Source: Earliella scabrosa
Taxonomy: Eukaryota; Basidiomycota; Agaricomycetes; Polyporales; Polyporaceae
Direction: 5' to 3'
Assembly (NCBI GenBank): GCA_022605405.1
Contig: JABYQQ010000012.1
Coordinates: 310,001-374,000 of the forward strand
Length of the DNA: 64,000 bases
Shown here: positions 22,430 to 33,600 of the stretch, in pieces
Layout of the letters: each line of letters opens with the position of its first letter
How positions within the stretch are numbered: position 1 is the stretch's first letter
The notes under the pieces: generated by a model
Database searches by the model: none
Seen by the model: the letters and a program-made list of their open reading frames with translations, nothing else
Told to the model about the DNA's origin: nothing
Program-made: the position numbers and the translations under genes

Positions 22430-23335
22430 TTCTCAATGACACATAATACTTTCCATTCATGTCAGTTCATTTCTTTACAGCATCCATAAAGCACAAGCAG
22501 CTCAGAATATTGCACTACTAGTACAGAAAATAACCACTATAATGTATGTTTTCAATGATACACGTTACTCTACACAACTTCAGAAACACTACAACGTCTA
22601 TGGCAAGTGAAAGTTGTAGGTAACACTGAGTTATTGAGTACCATTACAAGACCTTACAGAGCCCAGGAGGATGATCATTAGCATTCCCATGTTACAAGCT
22701 AGTAGTCTAATTCTGGCTGAATATATTTGTAGATCAGCATGGGCAATTGTTCGAGAAGGTGGAATGATTGTCAACTTTCTATACTTCAATGTACATATAA
22801 CAGCCCAGTAGTATATGAAATGGATGAGATGATACAATAGAGAATTATCATGATTTTTCCGTAATTTTTGCCATACAACTGATGGAGTTATTTAGTAAAT
22901 AGTGAATAGATCATTCAGTTGTAATGAGAATATTCCCACGGTGATGTCATTCAAGAGAGCTCATTTTTCCGGTTCTAATGATATATAACACTCTATACAT
23001 TCATCAGAAACTGACAGAGATGGTAGAATAGCCACCGGAAAATCCCAAACCACCATTGATGGCATAAAGAACACAGTGGTCATGTCGCACAGAGCTGAAT
23101 TTTTGCTTGTCAATGACCTATAACACTTTATGCTTATGACCATGACCCTTCATTGTTCTACTCACCAGTATTTACTTGTTAATGAAGAGCCAACAGCTGA
23201 GAATATTACTCAACTAGTACGACAAATAAGCGCAGAAGTTTGCTATTTCAATGGTATACAACACTCTATATAACTTCAGAAAGGCAACATTGTTCGAGAA
23301 GAGTAAGTAACACTGAGCTATCAAGTATGTTTGTA
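22430..23335. repeat. diverged direct repeats with a recurrent AACACT motif
   Basis: The blocks at about 22440-22650 and 23100-23335 align with each other: cagct.agaatatt.c, ...acttcagaaa..., gtaacactgag.tat.agta. A shorter motif like caatgrtayataacactctata recurs near 22440, 22555, 22978, 23115 and 23260, and inverted near 24785. Low-copy degraded satellite or an old duplicated element. Confidence 0.6.
22745..23030 (+). repeat. inverted repeat, left arm
   Basis: Reverse complement of about 24735-25025 with roughly 80 percent identity by eye, including the segments ATTAGAACCGGAAAAA, GAATATTCTCAT and ATGATAATTCTCTATTG. Confidence 0.75.
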
Positions 23336-23354
23336 TACTGAACTTATATCCAAT

Positions 23355-23430
23355 AGTGACAGTAGTCTAATGGTTAGTACACTGATGTTATTTGTGAGAC
23401 TGGGGGTTCAATTCTGGCTGGGTCCACTTT
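23355..23430 (+). other. tRNA-like sequence (possible SINE head or tRNA relic)
   Basis: A-box-like TAGTCTAATGG (about 23366) and B-box-like GGTTCAATTCT (about 23405) are correctly spaced for an RNA polymerase III internal promoter. The acceptor, anticodon and T stems do not pair well, so a functional tRNA is unlikely. Confidence 0.35.
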
Positions 23431-23464
23431 TGTGTCGACATGGGCGCTAATTCTGCCCCTGAAA

Positions 23465-24659
23465 CCCAGTGAAAACTCGGTCATATACGTTGGTTTAGTG
23501 TCGTTTACGCTCGTTTTATCCTGTATTATTTGGAGCTAAACGAGAATAATATGAGAGGTGGTCGAATATACGAGAATCTCGTATTATGTTCGTATATCTG
23601 AGCGCCCGCCATAAACGAGAGTTAACGAGGGCAAACGGCACCCTCGTAAGTGTCCGTTTCATCGCGTATGTTATCGCTTTGCCCTGGTATTCCGTCGCGT
23701 CCTTCAAAAACCGGTTCTATACGGCGAAAAACAAATGAATTCGATACAATGTATGCTACAATACAGGCACAAACGACGTAATACATGCAGCAGTATCTAG
23801 TGGTATGCTAAACAATCGACGTCGGCGCGCGCACGCCGCCGTGCGCACCCTTACCCACATAGGCACGCTATGGAACAGTTAGTGTACGCGCCGTTTGTGA
23901 GGAGCACAGCACGCACCTAGGCTAGGACTTGTGAGACAAGTTAGTCCCGCAGAGTAGTCAAAAGAACTCGGACCGCGCTTACCTTGTGCTGTTTTTACCA
24001 TAGTACTTAGTTGCCATACACCGTGACGAGGACGTAAAGCAGCGCAAGGGGGGAATATGGAGGTGACCACAGTGGAACTCACCATACATATAAGACAGAC
24101 GAGTTGAGAAACAACTTACTGCTAATGCACCTCTTGCACTGGCACTGGCGGGGGGATAACGCAAGCGGGCTGGGTCGCGGGGACTCGCCCAGGGGAGATG
24201 GTGATGGTCCAGGAAAGAGAGACGATGCCGCCATCGATAGAGGAGCGTGACGTAAATAGGCGGAGGGCAGAGGGCATGTGGAGCGTTGTTCGGGAGAGGA
24301 CCAACAGCGAGCGCAAAGGGGTTCGTGACCAGACGGGCGCCTGATGGCGGCGCGGTGGCGCAGAGGCAGGAGCGGACGAAGGGAGAGGCACTGGCAGTGT
24401 GAAGTGAACGGCGGATGGACGCGACAGGCACGCCGGCGCAAGCGGGCGGATGCACAGTGAGTGTCGCAAGGGCGCAGATGGCAGAGGCTCCGCACATGTC
24501 GAGCGACGTCGCCGACAGCGCGAACCATGTCAAAAGTTAGAAGCGCCCAAGCGCCTCTCGGTTCTCGTGAGCACGGTAAACAAATTCATACCAAAACTAA
24601 CGACTTATAACTGATAATAACAAGATTAAGCCAACTTAAACGAGCGAGTTTTCACTGGG
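23465..24659. mobile_element. hAT-like non-autonomous element
   Basis: Perfect 15-bp terminal inverted repeats CCCAGTGAAAACTCG / CGAGTTTTCACTGGG, flanked by CCTGAAA on both sides (23458-23464 and 24660-24666). Subterminal AAACGAG repeats occur near both ends. The 1195-bp interior is GC-rich in its right half, with overlapping ORFs on the minus strand (23979-24533) but no transposase motif. The 7-bp visible duplication is one short of the 8 bp usual for hAT. Confidence 0.7.
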
Positions 24660-24734
24660 CCTGAAACTCGGTGAGCTGTCGATGTTGGCGGTCGTCGACA
24701 GCTCCCCGGGAAATTTCCAGCATTTTCTGGAATA

Positions 24735-25025
24735 GCCACTATTTACACTTCAAAGCATATCTCTGTCAGTTTCTCATGAATGTATGGAGTGTTATATACC
24801 ATTAGAACCGGAAAAACGAGTCCTCTTCACTCGCACCACCATGGGAATATTCTCATCACAACTGAACGATCTATTCACTATTTACTGAATAACTCCATCA
24901 GTTCTATAGCGAAAATTACGAAAAATTCATGATAATTCTCTATTGTATCACATCTATCCATTCTATATAACCATGAGCTCTTATATGTACATTGAGGTAT
25001 GGAAAGTTGACGATCATTGCAACTT
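24735..25025 (-). repeat. inverted repeat, right arm
   Basis: Partner of 22745-23030. The two arms enclose the tRNA-like sequence and the hAT-like element. Confidence 0.75.
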
Positions 25026-25688
25026 TCGAACATTTGGCCAATAAATGTGTTTGTTGATACATGTTGAAGTGGATTAAATAGATGCATAATGGGTCTAGAA
25101 GATCAATGTATAATGGACAATGATCTAGTGTGACCACATATGCATACCGTAGCCAAATCATGCTCACAACCCAGCCAACTTTTGGCATTTGGGCAAGTGT
25201 ATATGAGCTATAACTTTTACTAATAGTTCATATAAACTTGAAGTAAGTCCATCTAAAAAGTGCAGATCATGCCTATCAAACAATATTAAAACATGTTTGT
25301 TACAGAGTTATAAGTATAGGCAGTAGTAGATGAAGCGATTAGAAGTAATAGAAAGAGCCACTAGTAACTAATAGTATAGACGCCAATGAACCACGAAGCA
25401 TGTGCCAACACGATGTAGTAAGCGCCGGCCATGCCAGCAGCCGAGCCGTGGGGGAGAGCATAAGAAAAGTAGTCAATGTGGCTGTGTCCAGTGGTAAGAA
25501 ACGAGTAAGAAATTCCAACCCTAACCCTGTGGTGGGCGTCTAAAAGTAAGTAATTTTGTTACCTGAGATGACATAAGTTGTATGGAAGAGTAACAAAAAC
25601 TTTTCCCACGGTGACCGAGTTGCGTCACAAGCGCCGGGCCAAAAGCTCTCCATAAGAACGATTAATTTGTAAACTCATCAATTGTAAT

Positions 25689-26248
25689 CCCGACCTCATA
25701 CATCCCTATTGCTGTGTTCAACCCCATCTATGCATTATCCATCCTGTACTCGAAGTCGCTGTAGTCGGTGAGCGTGCCCATCTGGCTGTCTGATGACTTG
25801 CCAGACAAGTACATCACACCGTTCAGGTCAGAGACAAATGGCAGTGTGTCAATGGCAGAGTGAGGGGCCTGTGAAGTGTTCAGGTCAGGCAGGTTTGTCT
25901 CTCGACCATTGGGTGACACATACCCCACTAGCTTAAGTCACCTCTTGGGTGACTCAAGCACAGAGGGCAGAGAACAGGTGTTTGGCGTCTGCTTGCTCAG
26001 CAATGGCCACAAGAATAATGTTGACCACACTCTGATTGATGTCTCGCGGTTGAAGACATCTTAGATAGCCACAGTGATAGAAGAGACATGGGCACCAGAA
26101 GCAACACAAGGTGGTGTGGTTGCTGGTGTAACGATAATTCGACAATGCTGGTAGCATTGGCCAGTATCCCACTTTATTCATCACTCCAAGGCTGCAGCCA
26201 AACAGAAATGGGATAATGCTGTGAAAATGGTAGTACACCGCCTCTAGA
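25689..26248. other. unassigned region downstream of the 26249 gene
   Basis: Open minus-strand stretches at 25728-25928 and 25954-26238 could be exons of a degraded gene. They show no recognisable motif and no convincing start, and I could not join them. Confidence 0.3.
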
Positions 26249-27178
26249 TCAATCTGCCTTCAGATCCTCCTCATCCTTGCTCATGTCGTCCAGATATTCT
26301 CTGTATCTGTCACTGACCAATGCTGGCACAGCCCATTCCTCCACATGTTCTGTCCCAATCATATGGTGGACCACCGAAAGAATGCAGTTGAAGGAATTAG
26401 TAAGAGTGTGGTGGGTGAACAATGGCTGGGGGTAAGGGTCTGTGAAGTCTAGGGGCAGATTAGTGAGGAAACCAATGTTATGTCAGGCATTACTTACTGA
26501 GAATACAGGCCCAGTTCACATGATGAGTTAATGTGCGATCACGCGCATGATAAGCTTGAAGGCCGGTGAAGTAGTTGAATTCTTCTATCTCAACATTCTG
26601 CCAGATCCAGTGTTCAAAGCAGCGAAGTCTGACAGTTGTTGGAGGAGTGAGCGGTGCGTGGATATCTGTGGTGTGATTAGTATATATACACACACAGAAG
26701 TAGATAACATACCTGCAGTATCTGACGTTGCAGTGTAAAGGCCTCTGGAGCGGAGTGTGTGGAGTGTCATGTTGAGCACGTGGGCTGCCATCAGGTGCTG
26801 GGTTGAGAACCAGACACCTAAGACAGAGTCTTGAGACCACATGCCATCAACAGTGGTGTAGGTGTAAAGAATAGAAAGAAAGATCTGAAAGAAATTGTAG
26901 TACCGCATGGGAATATAATAGGCAGCGGTCATGGCAGGGTGATCATCAGGAAGGGGGATATCATTGGTAGAGACAAGAAGAAACCAGTATGGCGTAGGAA
27001 GAGTGGTTGAATCACAATAGAAAATATTTTCAGTAGTAAAGGTCAAAACTTGATCATCACTGAAAGGGGTGGTAGAAACAGCGATAGAAAACGCAACAGT
27101 GGACCACCAAGGGAAGTTAATAACATTGTTGAGAGGGTCAAAGATGTTGGTAGTGATAGGGGAAAATGTAGAAGCCAT
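26249..27178 (-). CDS. hypothetical protein, 3 exons
   Basis: ATG at 27178-27176 (MASTFSPITTNIFDPLNN). Exon 1 ends after ...YTATSDTA. An intron with donor GTATGT and acceptor CACAG (about 26715-26668) joins in phase to ...IHAPLTPPTTVRLRCFEHWIWQ. A second intron (GTAAGT...CTAG, about 26499-26452) joins to ...NFTDPYPQPLFTHH. The frame ends in an acidic tail (SKDEEDLKAD) at TGA 26251-26249. The product is about 260 residues with several aromatic-rich stretches. All junctions keep phase, so the gene appears intact. I do not recognise the family. A TATATAAG box lies near 27268 on the minus strand. Confidence 0.7.
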
Positions 27179-27510
27179 TGCAGTTGAGATGTAGCAGAAA
27201 GGGGAATTTGCAGAGAGAAGTGGGGTGCGAGGTGGGGGTGATGAGAAGAGGCTTAAGAGCTGTTCTTATATAGCGTTGAAAAACCCTGGGCCCTGACCAC
27301 ATGGGTCTAGTGTGGGAATCAATTTGCAGTAACGATGCCATCACTTGTGCGATATTGATCAGGTTTGCACCAAATGATGCAATATATGCATTGTTGTGAT
27401 GTAGAGTAGATACGTAACCCAGACTGATAGATGTGGCTGTGGTGTTGGACATGGTGTCATGTACAGTCGAGATCAGGTTGAGTCGGAATATTTGTGTGAT
27501 ATGATATGGC
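27179..27510. promoter_or_regulatory. promoter of the minus-strand 26249-27178 gene
   Basis: Minus-strand TATA box (CTATATAAG, near 27275-27267) about 90 bp upstream of the ATG. Together with the palindrome array and the plus-strand TATA near 27829 this forms a divergent promoter. Confidence 0.5.
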
Positions 27511-27792
27511 AAAAGCTAACAGTTAGCTTTTTCCAGTCACAGATTACATATACAGGTCACAGTCACAAAAAAGCTAACAGTGAGCTTTTGAGGGGTGACC
27601 ATGTGACTTGGCTTATATAATCAGGTCACATGGCCTGCCCAAAAGCTAAGAGTTAGCTTTTGCCAGTCACAAGTTATGTAATCGAGTCACTGTCACAAAA
27701 AAAGCTAACAGTGAGCTTTTGAGGGGTGACCATGTGACTTGGCTTATAAAATCAGGTCACATGGCCTGTCCAAAAGCTCACTGTTAGCTTTT
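27511..27792. repeat. array of five AGCTnACnGTnAGCT palindromes between divergent genes
   Basis: Near-palindromes at 27511-27531, 27567-27589, 27641-27661, 27698-27720 and 27772-27792, of the form AAAAGCTAACAGTTAGCTTT. They lie inside a 130-131 bp tandem unit (1 to 3 and 3 to 5 both about 130 bp). Between them GTCAC, CATGTGACTTGG and CAGGTCACATGG elements also recur. The position between two divergent TATA boxes suggests binding sites for a dimeric regulator. Confidence 0.8.
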
Positions 27793-27928
27793 GCTGGTCA
27801 CAAGTTATGTAATCATGTCACACTCACTCACTATATATACCCCTGACTTTGAGGCCTCTAGGTTTCGACTTTCACCCCCGTTTGTTGACTCGACTCTCTT
27901 TCTATCACCCACCACTATTATCCCCATT
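27793..27928 (+). promoter_or_regulatory. promoter and leader of the 27929 gene
   Basis: CACTATATATACCCC (TATA near 27829) followed by a CT-rich leader up to the ATG at 27929. Confidence 0.55.
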
Positions 27929-28980
27929 ATGGCTCTTATTCTCCAACCATCGCCTCTAGCACCCACTGCTCCAGACCAGTCTATTCTACTCTGTCCTCTG
28001 CTTAACTCTTTCACACTTGATGTTTCCAATGTTTTTTCCTTTGGCATTTTCCTGTTCTTTAACCTGACCGTCACTCCATTCTCGTCACCTCTGATTTCTT
28101 TGTTTCTCAATATCTATGTCATTCCCCTTCCTCGTCCTTACAAGTCACTGACATTCCTGGCTATCTCATTTTTGAAGAAAAACCACGTCACCCCCGTTCT
28201 CCTGATGACTGTTCAGTTCATTATCTTGTTTCTGTCAACTATTATACCCCTCTTCGCCTCCTTGCTTCTGTCATTGACATCTGCCAGAACGATTACCTCC
28301 ACTCCTCCCCATTCATTGCTGAGGTTCGACAGTTGTATGCCACCCAGCTGGGGATCGCTGTGCGCATCATGCTTGCAGTGACCTACCATCTTCAAAATGA
28401 TGGATTTTTCACCACTACTTCCCTATCTGGTGCGTATCGGTCTGTCATAATCCCTACTTTGCAATCTAATGTTACATAATAGATTCTCCACCTATCCCAC
28501 AAGATGACCATGTTGTTGCCCTTCCTGAACTTCATCAGTGATTCTGGTACGTTGTCGAGCTCGGAGAGTTCTCTCTCCCCCATTCCATTCAAGCTTGGGA
28601 TATCCGTATGCAACCAAACTGTTCCCCACCTCCGGACTGGATTGCTCGTATCAATGGTCAGTTAGCCATGTACTCTCTTGGCTTATTAGTCTCTAATTTT
28701 GTCATTTTGTAGAGGCACACCCTGATTATCAGTTGACACATCTGTCGATGATCATGGCATCAGACACTCTCTGTGTCTTGCCCTACTTTCACCTTGTTGT
28801 AGCTGCACTTGAAGAGGCAGATCGTGTTGGAGTTCCACTACCCCACATGCATCTGTTCATTCAAGGACATTGGCTCAAGGCAATTGCTCTCAAAGAAATA
28901 GTCATCACTAGGCCGTATGTGTTTTCTCTGCTTTGTTGGATTATATATTGACCTCTCACCAAGATAGGTGATTGACTGTG
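27929..28980 (+). CDS. hypothetical protein, spliced or frameshifted
   Basis: ATG at 27929 opens MALILQPSPLAPTAPDQ. This frame stays open to 28381. From about 28090, however, a second frame with better protein character starts (DIPGYLIFEEKPRHP, then IAVRIMLAVTYHLQNDGFF) and joins by a 53-nt intron at about 28432 to DSPPIPQDDHVVALPELHQ. Further exons read YVVELGEFSLPHSIQAWDI and, after an intron ending near 28711, HPDYQLTHLSMIMASDTL to ...QGHWLKAIALKEIVITR. A frameshift or an unplaced intron lies in 28020-28090, and one stop interrupts near 28540. I do not recognise the family. It is divergent from, and shares a promoter array with, the 26249-27178 gene. Confidence 0.45.
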
Positions 28981-29478
28981 TCCAACAATCGCAATTATGG
29001 TCATTGTGCTGCTCGGCTGTGATCTATGTATTCTCGACATATCTATCAAATTGTACTTCTTTTATTTAATGTGACATTGGCGTGTAAGCGCAACAGATGC
29101 ACACATTCAGACAATGTATTGAGAGAAACATAAATCCTGATTATGATGACGTAAGAGATCTGATAAATCATATTCTATTTTGGCTATATGACCTTTCTAT
29201 ATCTGTTTTGGAAAACTACAACATAATTGCCATAACAGGTTAGATCAATCTCTAATCTCATTAATCTCAAATCTCATCAATCTCAAATTTCATCCATCTC
29301 AGATCGCATTCATCTCAGATCACATCAATCTTGGATCACATCAATCTCAGATTCCATCAATCTGAGATCTTAGCTACAGTATATAAGGGCCTCAGCTTCG
29401 ATTTCCTGACACCCCCTCTCTTGTCTCTCAACCACCACCATCTCTGCTAACACCTCTCCCGTTATCTTTCCAGTTTCA
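28981..29478. other. intergenic region with simple repeat and promoter
   Basis: Mostly AT-rich without genes. It contains the ATCTCAGATC-type array described separately, then GTATATAAGG (TATA, 29381) and a CT-rich leader to the ATG at 29479. Confidence 0.45.
29235..29372. repeat. tandem ATCTCAGATCNCATCA-type repeats
   Basis: About nine imperfect 13-16 bp units of the form aatctcagatcacatc, directly upstream of a TATA box. Confidence 0.7.
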
Positions 29479-30075
29479 ATGGCCACTAGTAAGTGTGTCT
29501 ATACTTCTTGGTGGCAGTAACTAATCCTTCTTCTGTTTGGATAGCAATGCATCCTCAACTTCAGGCTGCAATCAATCCCGAGTCTTATGCAGGCAAACCT
29601 CTCCCTGTGGTTCAGACCACTATCAAGAATGGCCTAAGACACTGCAACGCTGCAGACATGTCGGACTTCATGTCCATTCTCAAGACCTTTGCTCATGGTC
29701 CCTTCCTCATCTCAATCAACTCTTTCCATCCCCACTCCTCCCAACGTCCCCTCGACAATGCAGCGGTCCACACTGTGCGGGTTCCTTCTGGTCGACTCTG
29801 TCAAGGGTCTGGTCAACGCTGCGTATACCATCATTCCTCCTCAACAGTGGGAATCTCTTGCCTCTCCGTCTCTCCCCACCTTCTTCAATGTCTCTGCTCT
29901 TCCTACACTTCAAGATCTCCCTTCTGGCTATCCTATCTCCTTTTCTCATGGCCATCGCAAAGCCGCTCTGCAAGCTATGCTTGATCAGCCTGAAACCCGT
30001 GATGCCGTCGTCGACATGTATGGGGAGGAACTTATGAAGGTCCCCTTTGGACAAAAATCCGCCGTTTCGTACCAT
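29479..30075 (+). pseudogene. 5' part of an unrecognised gene, cut off at 30.08 kb
   Basis: ATG at 29479 (MAT) is followed by a 55-nt intron and then MHPQLQAAINPESYAGKPLP. The frame is good to about 29715, where it appears to shift by one to NVPSTMQRSTLCGFLLVD...WESLASPSLPTFFNVSALP, reading to ...EELMKVPFGQKSAVSYHL at 30073. There the sequence abruptly turns into decamer repeats. A TATA box at 29381 and a CT-rich leader support a real promoter. The most plausible continuation is at 47150, on the far side of the large insertion. Function unknown. Confidence 0.5.
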
Positions 30076-30552
30076 CTCGCGGGATCCCTAGGGATCCCCA
30101 GGGATCCCCCGGGAACCCACAGGATCCCCCGGGAACTCTCGGGAACCCTCGGGAACCTGCGGGAACTCTAGGGATCCCTCAGGATCCTTGGCGCCTACTC
30201 GGCTAGCACCCGGGGAATCCTTGGGAATTGCCGGGAATCGCCAGGATTCCCGTCTATTCCTGCCCACCTTCAATGCGAGCCTATAGGCCTCTCGGTTAAG
30301 GGTGTCCGGGAATCCTCAGGAATCCCGAGGAACTAGTTAATGCTGGTAAACGATACCCTTTGTACCTCGCTTTCGTGTTTGGGAATCCTCAGGAATCCCG
30401 AGCACTTACATAAGCATCCCATGCCTCGTTGATTAGGAATGATCGGGATTCCCCGGGATTCCCGAGGATTTTATGTAAGCAATTTCCATGCATCCAGTGC
30501 CGGGAATCGCAGGGAATCCTCGGGAATCCCGAGGATCTTATGTAAGCACAGC
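30076..30552. repeat. left decamer-repeat terminus of the 17 kb element
   Basis: About eleven 10-bp units GGGATCCCTA/GGGAACTCTC in tandem to 30190, then spaced GGGAATCC-type units. Interleaved with a TCGGTTAAGG block and two or three TTACATAAGC / TTATGTAAGC motifs. Confidence 0.75.
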
Positions 30553-30644
30553 TGCCTTCTGCGACCTGTGCGAGTCCTGCAGGCTTCGGCTTCTCGTCTT
30601 CGCTCGTCAAACTTCAAAGTCTATCTTTCGCTATAAATAGTGCA

Positions 30645-33600
30645 ATGTCTGCCCACTCAACTCTATACCAGAGAATCCACTGTGTCCTTCCTGGCTGCAG
30701 ATGTCGCAGCTGGATCCAGATCATTCCATCTCTTCAGGCTCCAGGTCAAGTCGTCAAGCATGTTCGTGCTCTGTTTGTACTTTATGTTCGCCGAGTTACA
30801 ATTTTGCCTTGTAGATTCCTACCCTTCCTACCGATGTCTGTTCTTTCTGTAACCATGTATGGTTCCAGCATGGTGCCAATCCATCGCTGTTGGAGCCTGC
30901 CTTGCAGTCAGTCGCTCTTGAATATCTTCGTGGTGGATCGTCGTGCACTCTTTCGGCCTGTGGAGGCTTCCATCCTGTACGATAATGTTTGCGATTGATC
31001 TGCATGTCTCGCATTGATGTCTGCATAAATATAGGTTAACCCTGTTGATGGGCAACCGATGTGTCTGTGTGGACAGGCATTGGATCAACACATCCATGGG
31101 TATGTTTGTCCTCGCTGATGTTGCTGTCGCCTCATTCTTATATTCATCTCTCCCATAGCTATCCAAACCGACAGCCTGACCAGGGTATTATGGTTAACAC
31201 ACAGGTTCCTTCTGGCAATTACATATCTCAGTCCCATCTCGTCGCCTCTATGTCTGCTCCTGGTGTCCCTTCGTCTTCGGTCTCTTCGGTGTCGTCTATG
31301 TCCTCGGTCCCCTCTATGCCCTCCACTATGCCTTCCTCTATGCCCTCCTCTATGTCCTCCTCGTTCTCTGCTATGCCCTATACATCTTCCATGCCCTCCC
31401 ATTCCTCTATGTCGTCACTCACCCCTGCCGAACTACACCCGATGTCGAACATGTCCATCCCTCTCAGCCAAGTTAGTCCCATCACACCTTTCACCCAGCC
31501 TATTGCCACTGGCCACAATGTCGCACAACTTCGTGCTGCAAGTGCACGGAGAAACCTCCCTCAGCATGCAGGTGCCAATACCGTCGCCTTTCGTCCAGGC
31601 TCAGGCTCGCGAGGCCGCTCGTCATCTTCAGCTGGTCGCGCAGTAGTTGCGGCTTCAGTGACCAAGAAGACACTTATTATTCTCATCAATCCGATCTCGG
31701 TGCGGTTGAGTGTATGCGTATATTCAGCTTTCTCCTCACGATGACATTGATCTGCAGGATGCCCCGGACATCAACAAGTCGCATGGCATACTGCCTGCTC
31801 TCAACGTCTCTTTGATGCAGCAGGATGTTGCTCGATTCGTAGAGCTTCTCCAGCACCATAATCTCGCTTTCACAGTTGAGGTTACCTGTGACCTTCGTGA
31901 TCCGCTCTCTGACGATGTCAATTTGCACATCACCAACCATCTCACGGCACATCGCCTCGTCTTACCACAAGGTCCATCTTCGGACAGCTCCTCTCTTACT
32001 GCCTTCCATTCTCGCCGCTGGATCGTTATGGAGAAGAGTCGTGCAACGGACGGTCGTTTCAAGCTCAAGTATGCCAGTTCGCTTGAGGAGAACGAGTTCC
32101 ACCTTTCGTGGGTGCGCGTCCATGGTCTCAAGTTAGCCCAGCCCCCAGATGCATATGTTCTTGTTGTCGGTGCGCACGATGTGCTTGCGAGATCCAGCGA
32201 GATACTGAACTCTAGTGCCAGGTCCACGATATGGAGATATGAGCATCCCACCTCCCCCTGCAGCTGAGCCAAGCTGTTCGTGCCACACAGTCGCACACTT
32301 CTGTGGGGCATTCCGACTCTTGCGCCCATTCATCGTCTTCACAAAGAAGAAACTTCAGGTTCAGGACGAATGGTTCGAGTGCCAGCAGTCGCGGTGTCCA
32401 AGGTGTCCTCTCTGTGGAAACGAGGGGCCGAATCGTCCTACAACTCCACCACGCGTTCCTTCTACATCCCGCATACATCCTCGCTCACCTCAAAGTCCTG
32501 ACCAAGCAGTCAAGCGGGTGCGAACAGAGACTGAGTCGAGCCGACCTCAACTTCCCTCTCTCGTTCTCCCTTCCGAGAACACATCCCATTCGGCGTCATC
32601 CTCTTTGACTCCAGCATTTGGCAACATCAATCTCGAAGTTTCACAGGGTCTCTATCATGCAGCGCCAGAGTCCGATGGTGATACCTCCCCTGATGGTACC
32701 ATTCCATCCATTGGTGGAGTTCTGGCAAGCCATTCGCTAACTCATGCTGACCTGCGAGGGTTGCCTGGAAGTGCGATGTCGTCTGGTCGTGCTTCGCACT
32801 CTCTCCCACCGGCCGCGACGTTCTCATCGTCGTCCTCGCCTGTCGTCGGACACGTGCCGAGTCCGACTGCCGGGTCGATGTCGTCTGGTCGCCCTTCGCA
32901 CTCTCTCCCACCGGCCGCGACGTTCTCGTCGTCGTCCTCGCCTGTCGTCGGACACGTGCCGAGTCCGACTGCCGGGTCGATGTCGTCTGGTCGCCCTTCG
33001 CACTCTCTCCCACCGGCCGCGACGTTCTCGTCGTCGTCCTCGCCTGTCATCGGACACGTGCCGAGTCCGACTGCCGGGTCGATGTCATCGGCCCCTGTGC
33101 ATGTGACCGTGCTTCCTGCATCTGCTACAGGTCTAATGTCTGAACTATCGATGTGGTACGAGCAGATGGAGGGAGGCCGGACCCCTCACCAGACTATCAC
33201 CCTAAAGGCCGATAGTCTTGAGCAGCTTGGTGAAGTGCTTCTCTCATACCTTCTTCATCTACACCGCCCAAATGTGCAAGGTGCCAAGGCATGGAATCGA
33301 CCTCAGGGTGTTCGCCAGTTTACCAAGTTCTCGATCAAGAACTATACAACGTCTTCGGCCCGGTTCTACGGAGCGTACGTTGGCATTGTTATGCAATTGT
33401 TGATGTATTGACCGAGAGTGTAGAGGTGTTGCTGTTGGTCAAGGGCCAGGTCGGGCTGGACATCTCCATGCTCTCAGTCAGATGACATGTGATCCTGCCT
33501 TCTGGATTGAGCGGCTCGGAGGTGGTCAGTCCATGCCAGTATTCCTCGACGATACAGTTACCAACTCTCAGCGCACTGCTACATGGGAGGCTTTCGGTGC

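Larger units (their letters stand above)
21903..25688 (-). mobile_element. 3.8 kb non-autonomous Helentron-like element, copy C
   Basis: On the minus strand it begins ATTACAATTGATGAG at 25688. It ends CTCATCAATCG, TGCCA-GACA-TGGC, ...CCCAAGT at 21903. The ends match copies A and B but the interior is unrelated to them. The first 130 bp after the 5' terminus share blocks with copies A and B and with 54353 onward (AATCGTT, CCGTGGGAA, GACATAAG). The interior has no gene. It holds a 290-bp inverted repeat, diverged direct repeats, a tRNA-like sequence and a 1.2 kb hAT-like insertion. Confidence 0.6.

Noticed and set aside
23355..23430. Functional tRNA gene
   Set aside because: A and B boxes are present but acceptor, anticodon and T stems do not pair. 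Kept only as a tRNA-like relic.
27511..27792. CRISPR-like repeats or hairpin terminators
   Set aside because: Palindromes are part of a 130-bp tandem unit between two divergent TATA promoters; intervening sequence is itself repeated.
28021..28381. Polytopic membrane protein in the 27929 frame
   Set aside because: The hydrophobic stretch is probably the wrong frame; the alternative frame joins cleanly to downstream exons.
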